Assembly: GCF_026226615.1 (NCBI RefSeq)
Contig: NZ_JAJAPB010000002.1
Span: forward strand, 248,001-312,000
Source of the DNA: Geovibrio ferrireducens
GTDB lineage: Bacteria; Chrysiogenota; Deferribacteres; Deferribacterales; Geovibrionaceae
DNA: 64,000 nucleotides
Direction: 5' to 3'
Shown: piece by piece, positions 17,161 through 25,210 of the stretch
Position numbering within the stretch: the first letter of the stretch is position 1
How the letters are laid out: every line of letters starts with the position of its first letter
The notes under the pieces: generated by a model
The model's input: the letters and a program-made list of their open reading frames with translations, nothing else
Database searches by the model: none
What the model was told of the DNA's origin: nothing
Translations under genes and position numbers: made by a program

Positions 17161-18135
17161 ATGTCAGCAACCGCAGCAGATGCACTTTCCGGCAGCAGGC
17201 TCAGGTTTTTCCCCATAACACTTTTTGCAACGGTGATGGGGCTTACAGGCCTTGCCATAGCTTTTCTGAGATTTGACCACATAATGCACACCCGGACATA
17301 CGCAGGCGGATTTCTGCTTGCCGCTGTGACGGTGTGGTTTGTGTTTCTTCTTTTTACCTATGCTCTCAAATTTTACCGCTACCCGGATGAGGTAAGGGAG
17401 GAGTTCCGGCATCCGGTGAGGATAAATTTCTTCCCCACTGTTTCCATCTCCATGCTTCTGTTAAGCATAGGATATGACGGAGTTTACCAGCCGCTGTCAT
17501 CGGCCCTGTGGCACATAGGGGCTCTGGTGCACATAAGCTTCACATTTGTCATACTGAATATCTGGTTTTTCAGCGATTTTAAGGTTCAGACCAAAAATCC
17601 GGCATGGTTTATCCCTGTGGTGGGAAACATACTCGTGCCTGTGGCGGGTGTTACGCATGCAAATTCTGAAATAAGCTGGTTCTTCTTTTCTGTGGGTATA
17701 ATACTCTGGATAGTGCTGTTTTCTATTGTGTTCTACAGGCTGATTTTTCACGAACAGCTTATGGTCAAGTTTCTGCCGACTCTGTTCATACTGATCGCAC
17801 CGCCCGCAGTGGGCTTTCTTGCATATACCAAGCTGACGGGAGGTCTGGATTCCTTCGCCCGTATTCTTTACTACTTCGGTCTGTTCACAGCATTCATGCT
17901 TTTCAGCATGTTCCGCCATTTCAGGAAGGTTCCGTTCTTCGTTTCATGGTGGGCGTACACCTTCCCCATGGACGCACTGACGATCTCCACACTCCTGATG
18001 TATAAACTGACAGGTTACGGGCTTTTCAGATGGATGTCCGTGCTGTTCCTCTCCATGACTGTGGCGGTGATACTCACTGTGGTTTACAAAACAATCACGG
18101 CGGCTGTTAATGGCAAGGTTTGTGTACCGGAATAA
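17161..18135 (+). CDS. SLAC1/TDT-family anion transporter
   Basis: 324 residues and about ten hydrophobic helices in a five-fold hairpin layout. The N-terminal signature is FFPITLFATVMGLTGLAIAF, and FFPTVSISMLLLSIG forms a later helix. This is the tellurite-resistance/dicarboxylate transporter (TehA, Mae1) and SLAC1 anion channel family. The substrate is not readable from sequence; these proteins move small anions such as chloride, nitrate, malate or sulfite. GGAG lies 6 bases before the ATG at 17161 and overlaps an in-frame ATG at 17149, so the later start is chosen. It is transcribed divergently from the PAS kinase and ends at a shared stem-loop. Confidence 0.88.
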   Translation: MSATAADALSGSRLRFFPITLFATVMGLTGLAIAFLRFDHIMHTRTYAGGFLLAAVTVWFVFLLFTYALKFYRYPDEVREEFRHPVRINFFPTVSISMLLLSIGYDGVYQPLSSALWHIGALVHISFTFVILNIWFFSDFKVQTKNPAWFIPVVGNILVPVAGVTHANSEISWFFFSVGIILWIVLFSIVFYRLIFHEQLMVKFLPTLFILIAPPAVGFLAYTKLTGGLDSFARILYYFGLFTAFMLFSMFRHFRKVPFFVSWWAYTFPMDALTISTLLMYKLTGYGLFRWMSVLFLSMTVAVILTVVYKTITAAVNGKVCVPE

Positions 18136-18138
18136 GAA

Positions 18139-18162
18139 AAGGCAGGTTCAAAAACCTGCCTT
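18139..18162. terminator. Bidirectional terminator between convergent genes
   Basis: A perfect 10-bp stem AAGGCAGGTT (18139-18148) with AACCTGCCTT (18153-18162) and loop CAAA. It sits between the SLAC1-family stop (18135) and the stop of the minus-strand reductase (18171). T-tracts are short (TTTTCTTATT on the minus side). Confidence 0.7.
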
Positions 18163-18170
18163 CAGAGTGC

Positions 18171-18794
18171 TTAATAGCCTGCTGTAAAGCGTTTTCTGAT
18201 GTGCTTCGGAGCTTCCAGTTCATCCAGAACCGCCGTAGCATAGTCTCCGGTGGTGATACTGCTGCTGCCGTCCTTATCAACCAGAAGTTCATCGGAGCCG
18301 AGCCTGAATGCGCCTCTCTTTTCTCCGTCTGTAAACTCCGCCGAAGGGCTGAGAAAAGTCCAGTTCACGTCATCAAGAGTCCTGAGATATTCAAGAGCCT
18401 TCGCCATTTTTGATGCAACAGTGTAATAAGCCGCCGGAAAATCAGGGAGAGTGTAGATCTCTTTTCCGTTCACCGTGAGAGTGCCTGCTCCGCCGATGAA
18501 GAAAAGGTACGGCTGTTTGCCGCTTTTTTTCGCCTCTCCGACAAGATATTCCGCTGACTTAAGAAAAAGATTCTCCTCGGCAGTGAAATCAGCAAAGGCG
18601 TTAACCACTGCGTCAAAACTGCCTAACTCAGCCGGGGTCAGTCTGAAAAGATCCTTCTCTATAACATTCAGCGATTGATCAGTAAGCTTTGCCCTGTTTC
18701 GCACAACCGCTGTAACCTCATGCCCTCTGGCTTTTGCCTCAGCCGCTATTTTTGATCCGGCTTTTCCTGCTGCGCCTATTACCGCTATTTTCAT
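18171..18794 (-). CDS. NAD(P)H-binding oxidoreductase (atypical SDR, YwnB/NmrA-like)
   Basis: 207 residues. The N-terminal Rossmann motif is MKIAVIGAAGKAGSKIAAEAKARGH, followed by VTAVVRN, which fits NADPH preference. DAVVNAF occupies the usual SDR strand 4 position. The family includes NmrA-like regulators and flavin or quinone reductases; catalytic Tyr-x-x-x-Lys is not evident, so activity is uncertain. GGAGG lies 5 to 6 bases before the ATG. It is divergent from an HxlR regulator, a pairing that usually means the regulator controls the enzyme in response to electrophile or redox stress (inference). Confidence 0.85.
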   Translation of the reverse strand: MKIAVIGAAGKAGSKIAAEAKARGHEVTAVVRNRAKLTDQSLNVIEKDLFRLTPAELGSFDAVVNAFADFTAEENLFLKSAEYLVGEAKKSGKQPYLFFIGGAGTLTVNGKEIYTLPDFPAAYYTVASKMAKALEYLRTLDDVNWTFLSPSAEFTDGEKRGAFRLGSDELLVDKDGSSSITTGDYATAVLDELEAPKHIRKRFTAGY

Positions 18795-18867
18795 AATATC
18801 CTCCTGCTGTTTTCTGCTAATATATGCACGATGCGTCAGGAATGTAAGACGGCACTATTTTATTATC

Positions 18868-18885
18868 AGGTTACCTTAAGGTTAC
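18868..18885. promoter_or_regulatory. Candidate HxlR operator: tandem AGGTTAC repeats
   Basis: AGGTTAC occurs at 18868-18874 and again at 18879-18885, one helical turn (11 bases) apart, with the palindrome ACCTTAAGGT at the junction. It lies in the 162-base divergent region between the reductase and hxlR-like genes, which is where an autoregulating HxlR protein would bind. Confidence 0.45.
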
Positions 18886-18956
18886 TTTTGTATTGAGTGT
18901 TGACTTCGGTCTGTTTGCGGTCATAATTTTTATATAAACGCACAGAGGTACGATGA

Positions 18957-19304
18957 ATGTTTGTGTTTAACTTCAAGGAATTTGAATGCCCGTTCAACTG
19001 CTTTGCCGAAATCATAAAAGGCAAGTGGAGGACAGGTATAATTCTCAGTCTCAGCGGCAGCCCTAAAAGGTTTTCAGAGCTAAAGAAAGAGCTTGCCGGA
19101 GTAAGCTCGAAGGTTCTGGCGGATAATCTCAGGGCGTTGGAGAGCGGCGGGCTGCTCAGCCGTACGGTTTTCCCAACCGTTCCGCCCGCGGTGGAATATT
19201 CACTCACGGAGCAGGGACAGGAACTTTCAGGAATCATGGACAGCATAAACAACTGGGCGGGTATTTTTCTGAATAAAGGAGAAGCCGTTACTTATACGGA
19301 ATAA
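18957..19304 (+). CDS. HxlR-family transcriptional regulator
   Basis: 115 residues, a single winged-helix domain of the MarR-related HxlR type. Marks are CPFNCFAEIIKGKWRTGIILSL (helix 1, with the conserved cysteine often used as a redox sensor, and the K-W pair), RFSELKKELAGVSSKVLADNLRALESGGLLSRTVFPTVPPAVEYSLTEQG. AGAGGT lies 7 bases before the ATG. It is divergent from the NAD(P)H-binding oxidoreductase, its likely target. Confidence 0.93.
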   Translation: MFVFNFKEFECPFNCFAEIIKGKWRTGIILSLSGSPKRFSELKKELAGVSSKVLADNLRALESGGLLSRTVFPTVPPAVEYSLTEQGQELSGIMDSINNWAGIFLNKGEAVTYTE

Positions 19305-19334
19305 TCGGAGGCTAAGCCATCCTCTCATTTAATA

Positions 19335-19430
19335 ACATCAAACTGCACGTCCTGTCAGTTTGATGTACACGCTCGCGGCGGGGTGAACCCGCCTTCGCTT
19401 CGCACGGCGCAGTCCCTGTCCTTGGGACTG
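19335..19430 (+). repeat. Modular hairpin element, copy B (complete)
   Basis: Module 1 is an 11-bp perfect stem (19335-19345 with 19356-19366) with loop CACGTCCTGT. Then comes the linker ACACGCTCGC. Module 2 is GGCGGG/CCCGCC (19377-19382 with 19388-19393) with loop GTGAA, then TTCGCTTCGCACGGCG. Module 3 is CAGTCCC/GGGACTG (19410-19416 with 19424-19430). The 19305-19672 interval contains no gene: two frames crossing it are made only of repeat sequence. Confidence 0.85.
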
Positions 19431-19436
19431 TTTTGC

Positions 19437-19517
19437 GTCATTGCGAACCCTGAAAGGATGAAGCAATCTCTCTGTATATTTTAGAGACTGCCACGTTGCT
19501 GCGCTCCTCGCAGTGAC
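19437..19517. repeat. 81-bp long hairpin repeat, second copy
   Basis: This is the inverted counterpart of 357-437: GTCATTGCGA at one end and TCGCAGTGAC at the other, with GAAGCAATCTC and GAGACTGC flanking an AT-rich centre. It abuts module 3 of copy B, the same neighbour relation as in the first cluster. Confidence 0.75.
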
Positions 19518-19545
19518 ATAAACTGTTGTCATTAAACCGCGCAGC

Positions 19546-19617
19546 CCTGTCAGTTTGATGTACACGCTCGCGACTGTTTTGCGTCATTGCGAACCCTGAA
19601 AGGGTGAAGCAATCTCA
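19546..19617 (+). repeat. Internally deleted tandem copy of the composite element
   Basis: Bases 19546-19572 repeat 19351-19377 exactly (27 bases). They jump straight to the module 3 right end and the following hairpin repeat (GACTG, then the CATTGCGAACCCTGAAAGG region), which repeats 19426-19470 with one change. So this is copy B with modules 2 and 3 deleted and only half of the 81-bp repeat. Confidence 0.75.
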
Positions 19618-19647
19618 GCTTTGTGCAATGCCAAGCCTGAAAGGTCA

Positions 19648-19665
19648 GGGGAGCTTCCGCTCCCC
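19648..19665. terminator. Stem-loop after the haem-sensing chemoreceptor gene
   Basis: GGGGAGC (19648-19654) and GCTCCCC (19659-19665) enclose TTCC. It sits 8 bases beyond the minus-strand stop at 19673. There is no T-run on that strand, but CATTTTA follows on the plus side, so its function as a terminator is uncertain. Confidence 0.45.
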
Positions 19666-19672
19666 CCTCATT

Positions 19673-21385
19673 TTACAGCTTAAACTTTGTTATAAGCTCC
19701 TGCAAATCAGCAGCCAGACGGCTAAGCTGCTCGACTGCGTCTGCAGATTCGGAAGCGGCGACAGAGTTATCCTTAGTAACACTGGATATGTTCTCAATAC
19801 TTCTGGTCATCATATCCATAGCGCTTGCCTGTTCATCTGTCGCACGGGCAATAAGCGTTACCTCGCCGGAAACGTTTTCGACCTCACTCAGGGTCTTATC
19901 AAGGGATTCCGTGGCTTCCTCGGCTTTTTCCTTGCCGATTTCGACCTTTTCCACCCCTTCACGCATTCCCGCGACTGCGCCGCCGGTATCTGCCTGAATG
20001 TGCTGTATCATTTCAGCTATCTGTTTGGTAGCAGTGGTTGTTTTTTCTGCCAGCTTGCGCACTTCATCAGCAACAACAGCAAAGCCGCGCCCGTGCTCCC
20101 CTGCTCTGGCTGCTTCTATTGCGGCATTAAGGGCAAGAAGGTTGGTCTGGTCGGCTATTTCGTCAATAACCTGAATTATAAGCCCTATCTGCTCGCTGGA
20201 TTTGCCCAGTTCCCGCACTGTGGCTTCGGTCTGGATAACAGCCTCGGCTATTTTCTCCATCATTACCTTGGTCTGGCGGACTATCTTATGGCTGTCCTCA
20301 ACGGAATGTCTGGCGTTCTCTGCGCTTACAGCAACGTTTTTCGCATTCTGAGAAACTTCAATAACGGTTGCGTTAACCTCTTCCACTGCGGAAGCTGTGG
20401 CTGCGGCCTCCTCTGCCTGAGCGACTGCTCCCTGAGCTATGTGCTCTGAGGTGCTGGAAAGCTCTGCGGAGGTTGAAGCCAGATTGTTGACCGACTCTAT
20501 CACTGTTTCAAGCACATTCCGGACGGAGGCGCTCATTTTATCAAGAGAGGAGTAAACCTCGCCTATTTCATCATTACGTGTGTTTGCGGACATCAGCCTG
20601 AAATCACCGGCAGCAATTGTGGCAAGACGCTTGTTGACCTCTTTGAGCGGCAGGAAAATAAGCAGCCTGTTCACCATTATGACCAGAATAATGAGTATGC
20701 CTATTACAACAAGCAGTGCGAGATAATTGCGGAAAGCATCCATCCTTGCGCCGTCGATTATCGGCGAGAGAGGTATCATGATCTCAAAAGCTCCGTGAAT
20801 CTCCCCTGCGCGCCAGTTTTCCATCTTTACGCCTGTGGGGTCAAGCCCCTGATCATTGCCCCAGAGTTCCATTGATGTGGCCGGATCTCCGTGACAGATC
20901 TCACATTCCTTGGTAAGGCGCACTGCCTTGTAATAGCGGATTATGTCCTGATCTTTGTCTATTATGTAATGTTCCGGCGTGCTGCCCGTCCCTTTATCCA
21001 GACGGGTAAGCATATCCAGAACTTCCAAATCAGTTTTATCGGGTTCGTTAACGGAATTTCGGGGGGAAACCTTGGGGACCTTCATCTTAACGCCTATTTC
21101 ATCCGCTTTGGCCTTAAGAACATTCATGGCCACAGAAATAGGCACTGTATGGAGGAACTTGTCCACGCTGCTCCGTGCAGCTTCATAGTCATAAACACCG
21201 GCTCTTCCGGCATCAGCTATCGCCTCTCTCACTGCTTCGGCTTCAAGCACCAGAGCTCTCGCTTTTGAGACCTCAAAGTTGATCCAGTCATTTTTCTGTT
21301 TGATGTAGCTTCCGTAGAAAAGCGCGCTCATTCCGAAGAATACAATCAGAAAAATAATAATTGACAGTTTCTGGCTGATTTTCAT
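19673..21385 (-). CDS. Methyl-accepting chemotaxis protein with haem-binding (Tll0287/DUF3365-like) sensor domain
   Basis: About 570 residues. Transmembrane helix 1 is near 8-28. The periplasmic region (about 30-215) contains CEICHG, a c-type haem attachment motif, in the setting [21 protein letters not shown]...CEICHGDP seen in Tll0287/DUF3365 haem-PAS-like domains. Transmembrane helix 2 is near 222-242, followed by HAMP and a signalling domain with the tip [21 protein letters not shown]. The haem suggests redox, NO, CO or oxygen sensing in the periplasm. ATG at 21385 has AAGGAAG 9 bases upstream and is preferred to the adjacent TTG. It lies alone between a repeat cluster and rlmD. Confidence 0.93.
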   Translation of the reverse strand: MKISQKLSIIIFLIVFFGMSALFYGSYIKQKNDWINFEVSKARALVLEAEAVREAIADAGRAGVYDYEAARSSVDKFLHTVPISVAMNVLKAKADEIGVKMKVPKVSPRNSVNEPDKTDLEVLDMLTRLDKGTGSTPEHYIIDKDQDIIRYYKAVRLTKECEICHGDPATSMELWGNDQGLDPTGVKMENWRAGEIHGAFEIMIPLSPIIDGARMDAFRNYLALLVVIGILIILVIMVNRLLIFLPLKEVNKRLATIAAGDFRLMSANTRNDEIGEVYSSLDKMSASVRNVLETVIESVNNLASTSAELSSTSEHIAQGAVAQAEEAAATASAVEEVNATVIEVSQNAKNVAVSAENARHSVEDSHKIVRQTKVMMEKIAEAVIQTEATVRELGKSSEQIGLIIQVIDEIADQTNLLALNAAIEAARAGEHGRGFAVVADEVRKLAEKTTTATKQIAEMIQHIQADTGGAVAGMREGVEKVEIGKEKAEEATESLDKTLSEVENVSGEVTLIARATDEQASAMDMMTRSIENISSVTKDNSVAASESADAVEQLSRLAADLQELITKFKL

Positions 21386-21588
21386 CAATAACTTCCTTCA
21401 GGGCAGTGATAACAAAACCCTGTAATCCGGGCATTCTATCCCTATCAGGATATAAATACAATAATTATCCTTTTAAGAAGCCCGCGTTTTGCTGCGCACT
21501 CATAATGATATGCGCAGTAAAACACATCACTGATTAATATATCGGCAGTATTTCAATATTTTTTATGCCTTAACTTACTTTTTCTTCT

Positions 21589-22767
21589 TTATATGCTTTT
21601 CAGTGAAAGAGAAACCACACACTCAACATGGTGTGTTCCGGGGAACATATCCATGATTGTAAAATCTTTTATGCTGTACAAGTCCTGAAGCTTGGCTATG
21701 TCCCTCGCCAAAGTTGTCGGGTTGCATGAAACATATGTGACTGTTGCGGGCTTTTTATCCTTTATGAAATAGATTACGCTTTTCTCAAGCCCCGTGCGCG
21801 GGGGATCGGCAAGGAGGTGATCAAACCTGCCCTTGGAGGTTTTGAGGAACTTGGTAACATCCCCGGCAACCCATCTCACGTTAGCAAGCTCAAGTTTCTG
21901 TCCGAGCCTGACAGCCTCCTTGGATATTTCAACTGCCGTCACGGAGCGGAACTTTTCAGCAAGACTGAGAGTGAAAAAGCCGCTGCCGCAGTAAAGCTCA
22001 AGGGCATTCACACCGGAAGCGCTGTCGGTGGCTTTTTTCTGGAGATCCCCCATGAGGAACCTGTTGCTCTGGAGGAAGCTGTCGCCCCCTATGAGCATAG
22101 AACCCGCAGGGGTGTCCATCTCGATAGATTCTTCACCGATTATAAAGTCTTTGCCGGAAACTCCGTCAAAACTCACAAATTTCACATCGTCCGAATCCAG
22201 CCCCTTCACTGAGGCAAGGCATTCCCCTTTTCCGTTTTCAACAGCGTAGAGTTCATATATCTCATCTGCTGCGTTTGCCTCCGCAAACCCGCGGCATTTA
22301 GCCACAAGAGTTTCGCTGACCAGCGGACAGTCCCCCACTTCGATAAAATCACGGCTTTTGAAGCCGTAAAAACCGAGCTTTCCGCTCTTAACCTTGAAGG
22401 TCACTCTGTTTCTGTAGCGAAGCTGCTCACCGGAAACCACTTCCGAAGGCACGCTGCATTTTATATTTCTGAAAGCCTGACGGACTATCCTTGCCTTTAT
22501 CTCTTTCTGTGCTTCATAATCTATGTGCCCGAAGGAGCAACCGCCGCATACGCCTATGTGCGGACAGTATTTCTCACCTCTTTTGGCTGAAGGGGTCACA
22601 ACCTCCACCAGATTGGCGTAAATAAAGTTTTTTTTGTCTTCGGTCATCTCGGCAATGACTTTGTCACCCTCTACCGTAAACGGTATGAAGGCTGTCCTTC
22701 CGTCTGTGAAGGTTCCTATGCCGTAACCGCCGTATGCCGTGTCTCTTATCTCTGTTTCAAAGCGCAC
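21589..22767 (-). CDS. rlmD: 23S rRNA (uracil-C5)-methyltransferase, RlmD/RumA family
   Basis: 392 residues. A short TRAM-like N-terminus is followed by the Fe-S cluster motif CPHIGVCGGCSFGH. The SAM-binding core shows LELYCGSGFFTLSLA, then LLADPPRTGL and the catalytic VSCNPTTLARDI. The family methylates uracil in 23S rRNA (U1939 or U747) or U54 in tRNA; assignment among these rests on general similarity. Start is GTG with AGGAG 8 bases upstream. It overlaps the trmN6-like gene by 11 bases, so the two RNA methyltransferases are translationally coupled. Confidence 0.88.
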   Translation of the reverse strand: MRFETEIRDTAYGGYGIGTFTDGRTAFIPFTVEGDKVIAEMTEDKKNFIYANLVEVVTPSAKRGEKYCPHIGVCGGCSFGHIDYEAQKEIKARIVRQAFRNIKCSVPSEVVSGEQLRYRNRVTFKVKSGKLGFYGFKSRDFIEVGDCPLVSETLVAKCRGFAEANAADEIYELYAVENGKGECLASVKGLDSDDVKFVSFDGVSGKDFIIGEESIEMDTPAGSMLIGGDSFLQSNRFLMGDLQKKATDSASGVNALELYCGSGFFTLSLAEKFRSVTAVEISKEAVRLGQKLELANVRWVAGDVTKFLKTSKGRFDHLLADPPRTGLEKSVIYFIKDKKPATVTYVSCNPTTLARDIAKLQDLYSIKDFTIMDMFPGTHHVECVVSLSLKSI

Positions 22768-23467
22768 CTGTTATTCTCCTCATCTCTTCTGTATATTCGC
22801 CGTTAATTCTCATAATAAGGGGCGGCTCAGTGATTAGCTCCGCCTTTCCGTCTCTTCTGAACTCTATCAATGCTGTCCTCGCCACAGTCTGCCCGTCCGG
22901 GTGGACAAGGCGCATCCTCTTAGGCTCAAGTCTGTTCTTCCGTGCTGTCACAAAAACATCAGCCAGAAGGTCGCTGTCTATGCAGACAGACAGGCTCCCG
23001 CCGGATTTCAGAAAGCTTTTGCAGAACCCGAACAGATCGTCCAGACTCATTGTCCCGTTAAACCTTGCCGTCCTTTCTGTGAGTGTCGGGGGAATTTTGC
23101 CGGAGCTCTCTTTTCTGTAAGGAGGGTTGCAGACTGCCGCATCATAATGGAACTCCGGCCTGTAGCTGCGCAGATCCCCCAAAACAGGCCTGACTACCCC
23201 TTCCAGAGCGTTTTTCTCCACTGTTTCACACAGGCAGGAGAACATATTTTCCTGAAGCTCAAGGGCATCTATATCCGTGTAGCCTTTAACTTTAGCAAGA
23301 AGCGCAGCAATAACGCCGCTGCCGCTGCCTATGTCTATGGTTTTTGATTTTGCGGACGGACGCACGAAATCTGCCAGCATGACCGCATCCACAGAGAAGC
23401 GGAAGCCCTCTTCCGGCTGGCATATGACAATGTCCCTGCGGACTATGGAATCGTAGGTTTTGTTCAT
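22757..23467 (-). CDS. tRNA1(Val) adenine-N6-methyltransferase-like protein (TrmN6/YfiC)
   Basis: 236 residues. It has the SAM-binding loop DIGSGSGVIAALLA and the amino-methyltransferase motif NPPY (in YDAAVCNPPYRK). This combination, with the N-terminal CQPEEGFRFSVDAVMLADF, is typical of the TrmN6 group that methylates A37 of tRNA-Val. No clear ribosome binding site precedes the ATG; TAGTAT lies 6 bases before it, so a leaderless transcript is possible but weakly supported. It overlaps rlmD. Confidence 0.87.
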   Translation of the reverse strand: MNKTYDSIVRRDIVICQPEEGFRFSVDAVMLADFVRPSAKSKTIDIGSGSGVIAALLAKVKGYTDIDALELQENMFSCLCETVEKNALEGVVRPVLGDLRSYRPEFHYDAAVCNPPYRKESSGKIPPTLTERTARFNGTMSLDDLFGFCKSFLKSGGSLSVCIDSDLLADVFVTARKNRLEPKRMRLVHPDGQTVARTALIEFRRDGKAELITEPPLIMRINGEYTEEMRRITGAL

Positions 23468-23650
23468 TGACGTATACTAGTGCAAATCCCCCATTGTTGA
23501 AATATCTTTTACACAAAAAAACGCAGAATACATTATTATCTTTCACTGTACAAGGCAGCATAATAAAGCTTAAAATACTGAACACCCGTAAGACTGAAAT
23601 TCAGGCAAAATGTTTGACTGCTAATAAAAATACTGTGCGGAAAAAAACCG

Positions 23651-25063
23651 ATGAAAATATTAAAAACAGCAGACAGCCGTATGATCTCGAACATCGGATT
23701 TTCTCTGATGTTTTCATTTACGCTGTCCTTTCTTTTTGAGGGGCAGGTATTCTACGGTCTTGCCGGACAATTCGGCTCCGACCCGGAAAAATACATTTTT
23801 TCGGGTATTCTGGCACAGTTTGCCGGTCTTTTTTCCTGCGGCTTTTTTGTGAGGAATCTGAAACAGGCAAGCAGAACCGCCACAGCAGGGATGGCTGTCT
23901 GCCTGCTTACAGCCGTTCCGTTCTTCTTTGAACCCTCTGTTTTGTGGTCTGTATGTTTCACAGCCGCTAACTACGCCTCCGGCTGCGCACTGGCATCATG
24001 GGGCTATTTTCTTATGATTTTCACTCCGAAAAACCAACGTATAAAATCATGCGCGGATCTTCTTATCTTCTCAAATATACTTATGATAATCGTGAATATA
24101 ACAACAGAGCACACATCTCCCTCTGCGGGGCTTGCTCTGGCACTGCTATTTCTGGCAGCGGGCTTGACCGTTATCCTTAATCTGAATCCCGCACATTTCA
24201 CTCCTGAGACAGAAACGGTAAAAAGAAAAGAAACGGTCAGAACTAAAAAACCTATGATAATGCTGTATCTTTTTATTTTCATCATAACGATTAACTCAGG
24301 CCTGATGTATCAGGTTGTCAATCCTGCCTTTGCCCATCTCTCGGAACTGGCAAGCCTTTACTGGTCGATACCCTATATCATCGCTCTGACTGTTATGCGC
24401 AGCTTCTACTCAAAGATGAAGCGCTCCGTTGTTTTATATACAGGCATGGCTACACTTGGAGCCTCCTTTATCTGCTTTATACTGCTCGGCAGAAATGCTG
24501 CCGACTATCTGATTGTCAACACCCTTATGCTTGGTGCTTTCGGTATTTTTGACCTGTTTTGGTGGAGCATTATAGGAGAGATACTTGATTACACTGACAA
24601 CCCTGCCAAAACCTTCGGTATCGGGCTTTCTGCCAATGTTCTTGGGATTCTTCTGGGCAGAACAATCGGCATGACAGTGACTTCCGCCCGCCTTTCTGAT
24701 GCGGAAATAGTTGTAATTGCCCTGTCTGTCGTGTGTGTCACCCTCGCTCTTCTGCCGCCTCTGAACCGCATGCTTGTTGCCCTGATTAAGAAACATGTCT
24801 ACCTGTCTGATGAGGAAAGCATGGCTGATTATGAATACAAACCCGCCACAGGACAAAGCCGTGTAACAGAACCGCTGACAAGCCGTGAGACAGAGGTTCT
24901 GCGGCTTATTCTCACAGGCAAATCCAACAAAGCCATAGCGGATGAACTGTTTATCAGTGAGAGCACAGTAAAAACCCACACCCGGAACATCTTCTCCAAA
25001 TACAATGTTAACAGCAGATCTGAGCTGTTCAGCATTCTTCTCAACAATAGAACAAATATTTAG
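23651..25063 (+). CDS. Membrane-anchored LuxR-type regulator with MFS-like N-terminal domain
   Basis: 470 residues. The first 390 contain about twelve hydrophobic helices arranged like a major-facilitator transporter (MFSFTLSFLFEG; FSCGFFVRNL; LALALLFLAAGLTVIL; and others). The last 65 are a LuxR/NarL helix-turn-helix: PLTSRETEVLRLILTGKSNKAIADELFISESTVKTHTRNIF. Such fusions are known mainly from Eggerthella-like actinobacteria, where the membrane part is thought to sense a ligand. A regulated target is not evident; the downstream lipoprotein at 25211 is the nearest plus-strand gene. The 183-base upstream region shows no clear operator. Confidence 0.88.
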   Translation: MKILKTADSRMISNIGFSLMFSFTLSFLFEGQVFYGLAGQFGSDPEKYIFSGILAQFAGLFSCGFFVRNLKQASRTATAGMAVCLLTAVPFFFEPSVLWSVCFTAANYASGCALASWGYFLMIFTPKNQRIKSCADLLIFSNILMIIVNITTEHTSPSAGLALALLFLAAGLTVILNLNPAHFTPETETVKRKETVRTKKPMIMLYLFIFIITINSGLMYQVVNPAFAHLSELASLYWSIPYIIALTVMRSFYSKMKRSVVLYTGMATLGASFICFILLGRNAADYLIVNTLMLGAFGIFDLFWWSIIGEILDYTDNPAKTFGIGLSANVLGILLGRTIGMTVTSARLSDAEIVVIALSVVCVTLALLPPLNRMLVALIKKHVYLSDEESMADYEYKPATGQSRVTEPLTSRETEVLRLILTGKSNKAIADELFISESTVKTHTRNIFSKYNVNSRSELFSILLNNRTNI

Positions 25064-25175
25064 CCATTATCCATCAAACCCTTCCCTGATAAGCCTTCTA
25101 ATACTTTAGGACGAGACAGTTCTTTTGCATTTTCATCCTTTCGGTCGATGTTTTTTCTCCCTGAATTTTCTAAAA

Positions 25176-25181
25176 TATAAT
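25176..25181 (+). promoter_or_regulatory. Likely -10 element for the repeat lipoprotein gene
   Basis: A consensus TATAAT lies 29 bases before the lipoprotein ATG. Seventeen bases upstream is only TTTTCT as -35. GGAGGG (25198-25203) supplies the ribosome binding site. Confidence 0.4.
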
Positions 25182-25210
25182 AGTCAGTTAAAATATCGGA
25201 GGGAATAGAA

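Noticed and set aside
19338-19565. 75-residue minus-strand frame
   Set aside because: Composed of repeat sequence; similar spurious frames arise wherever the element occurs.
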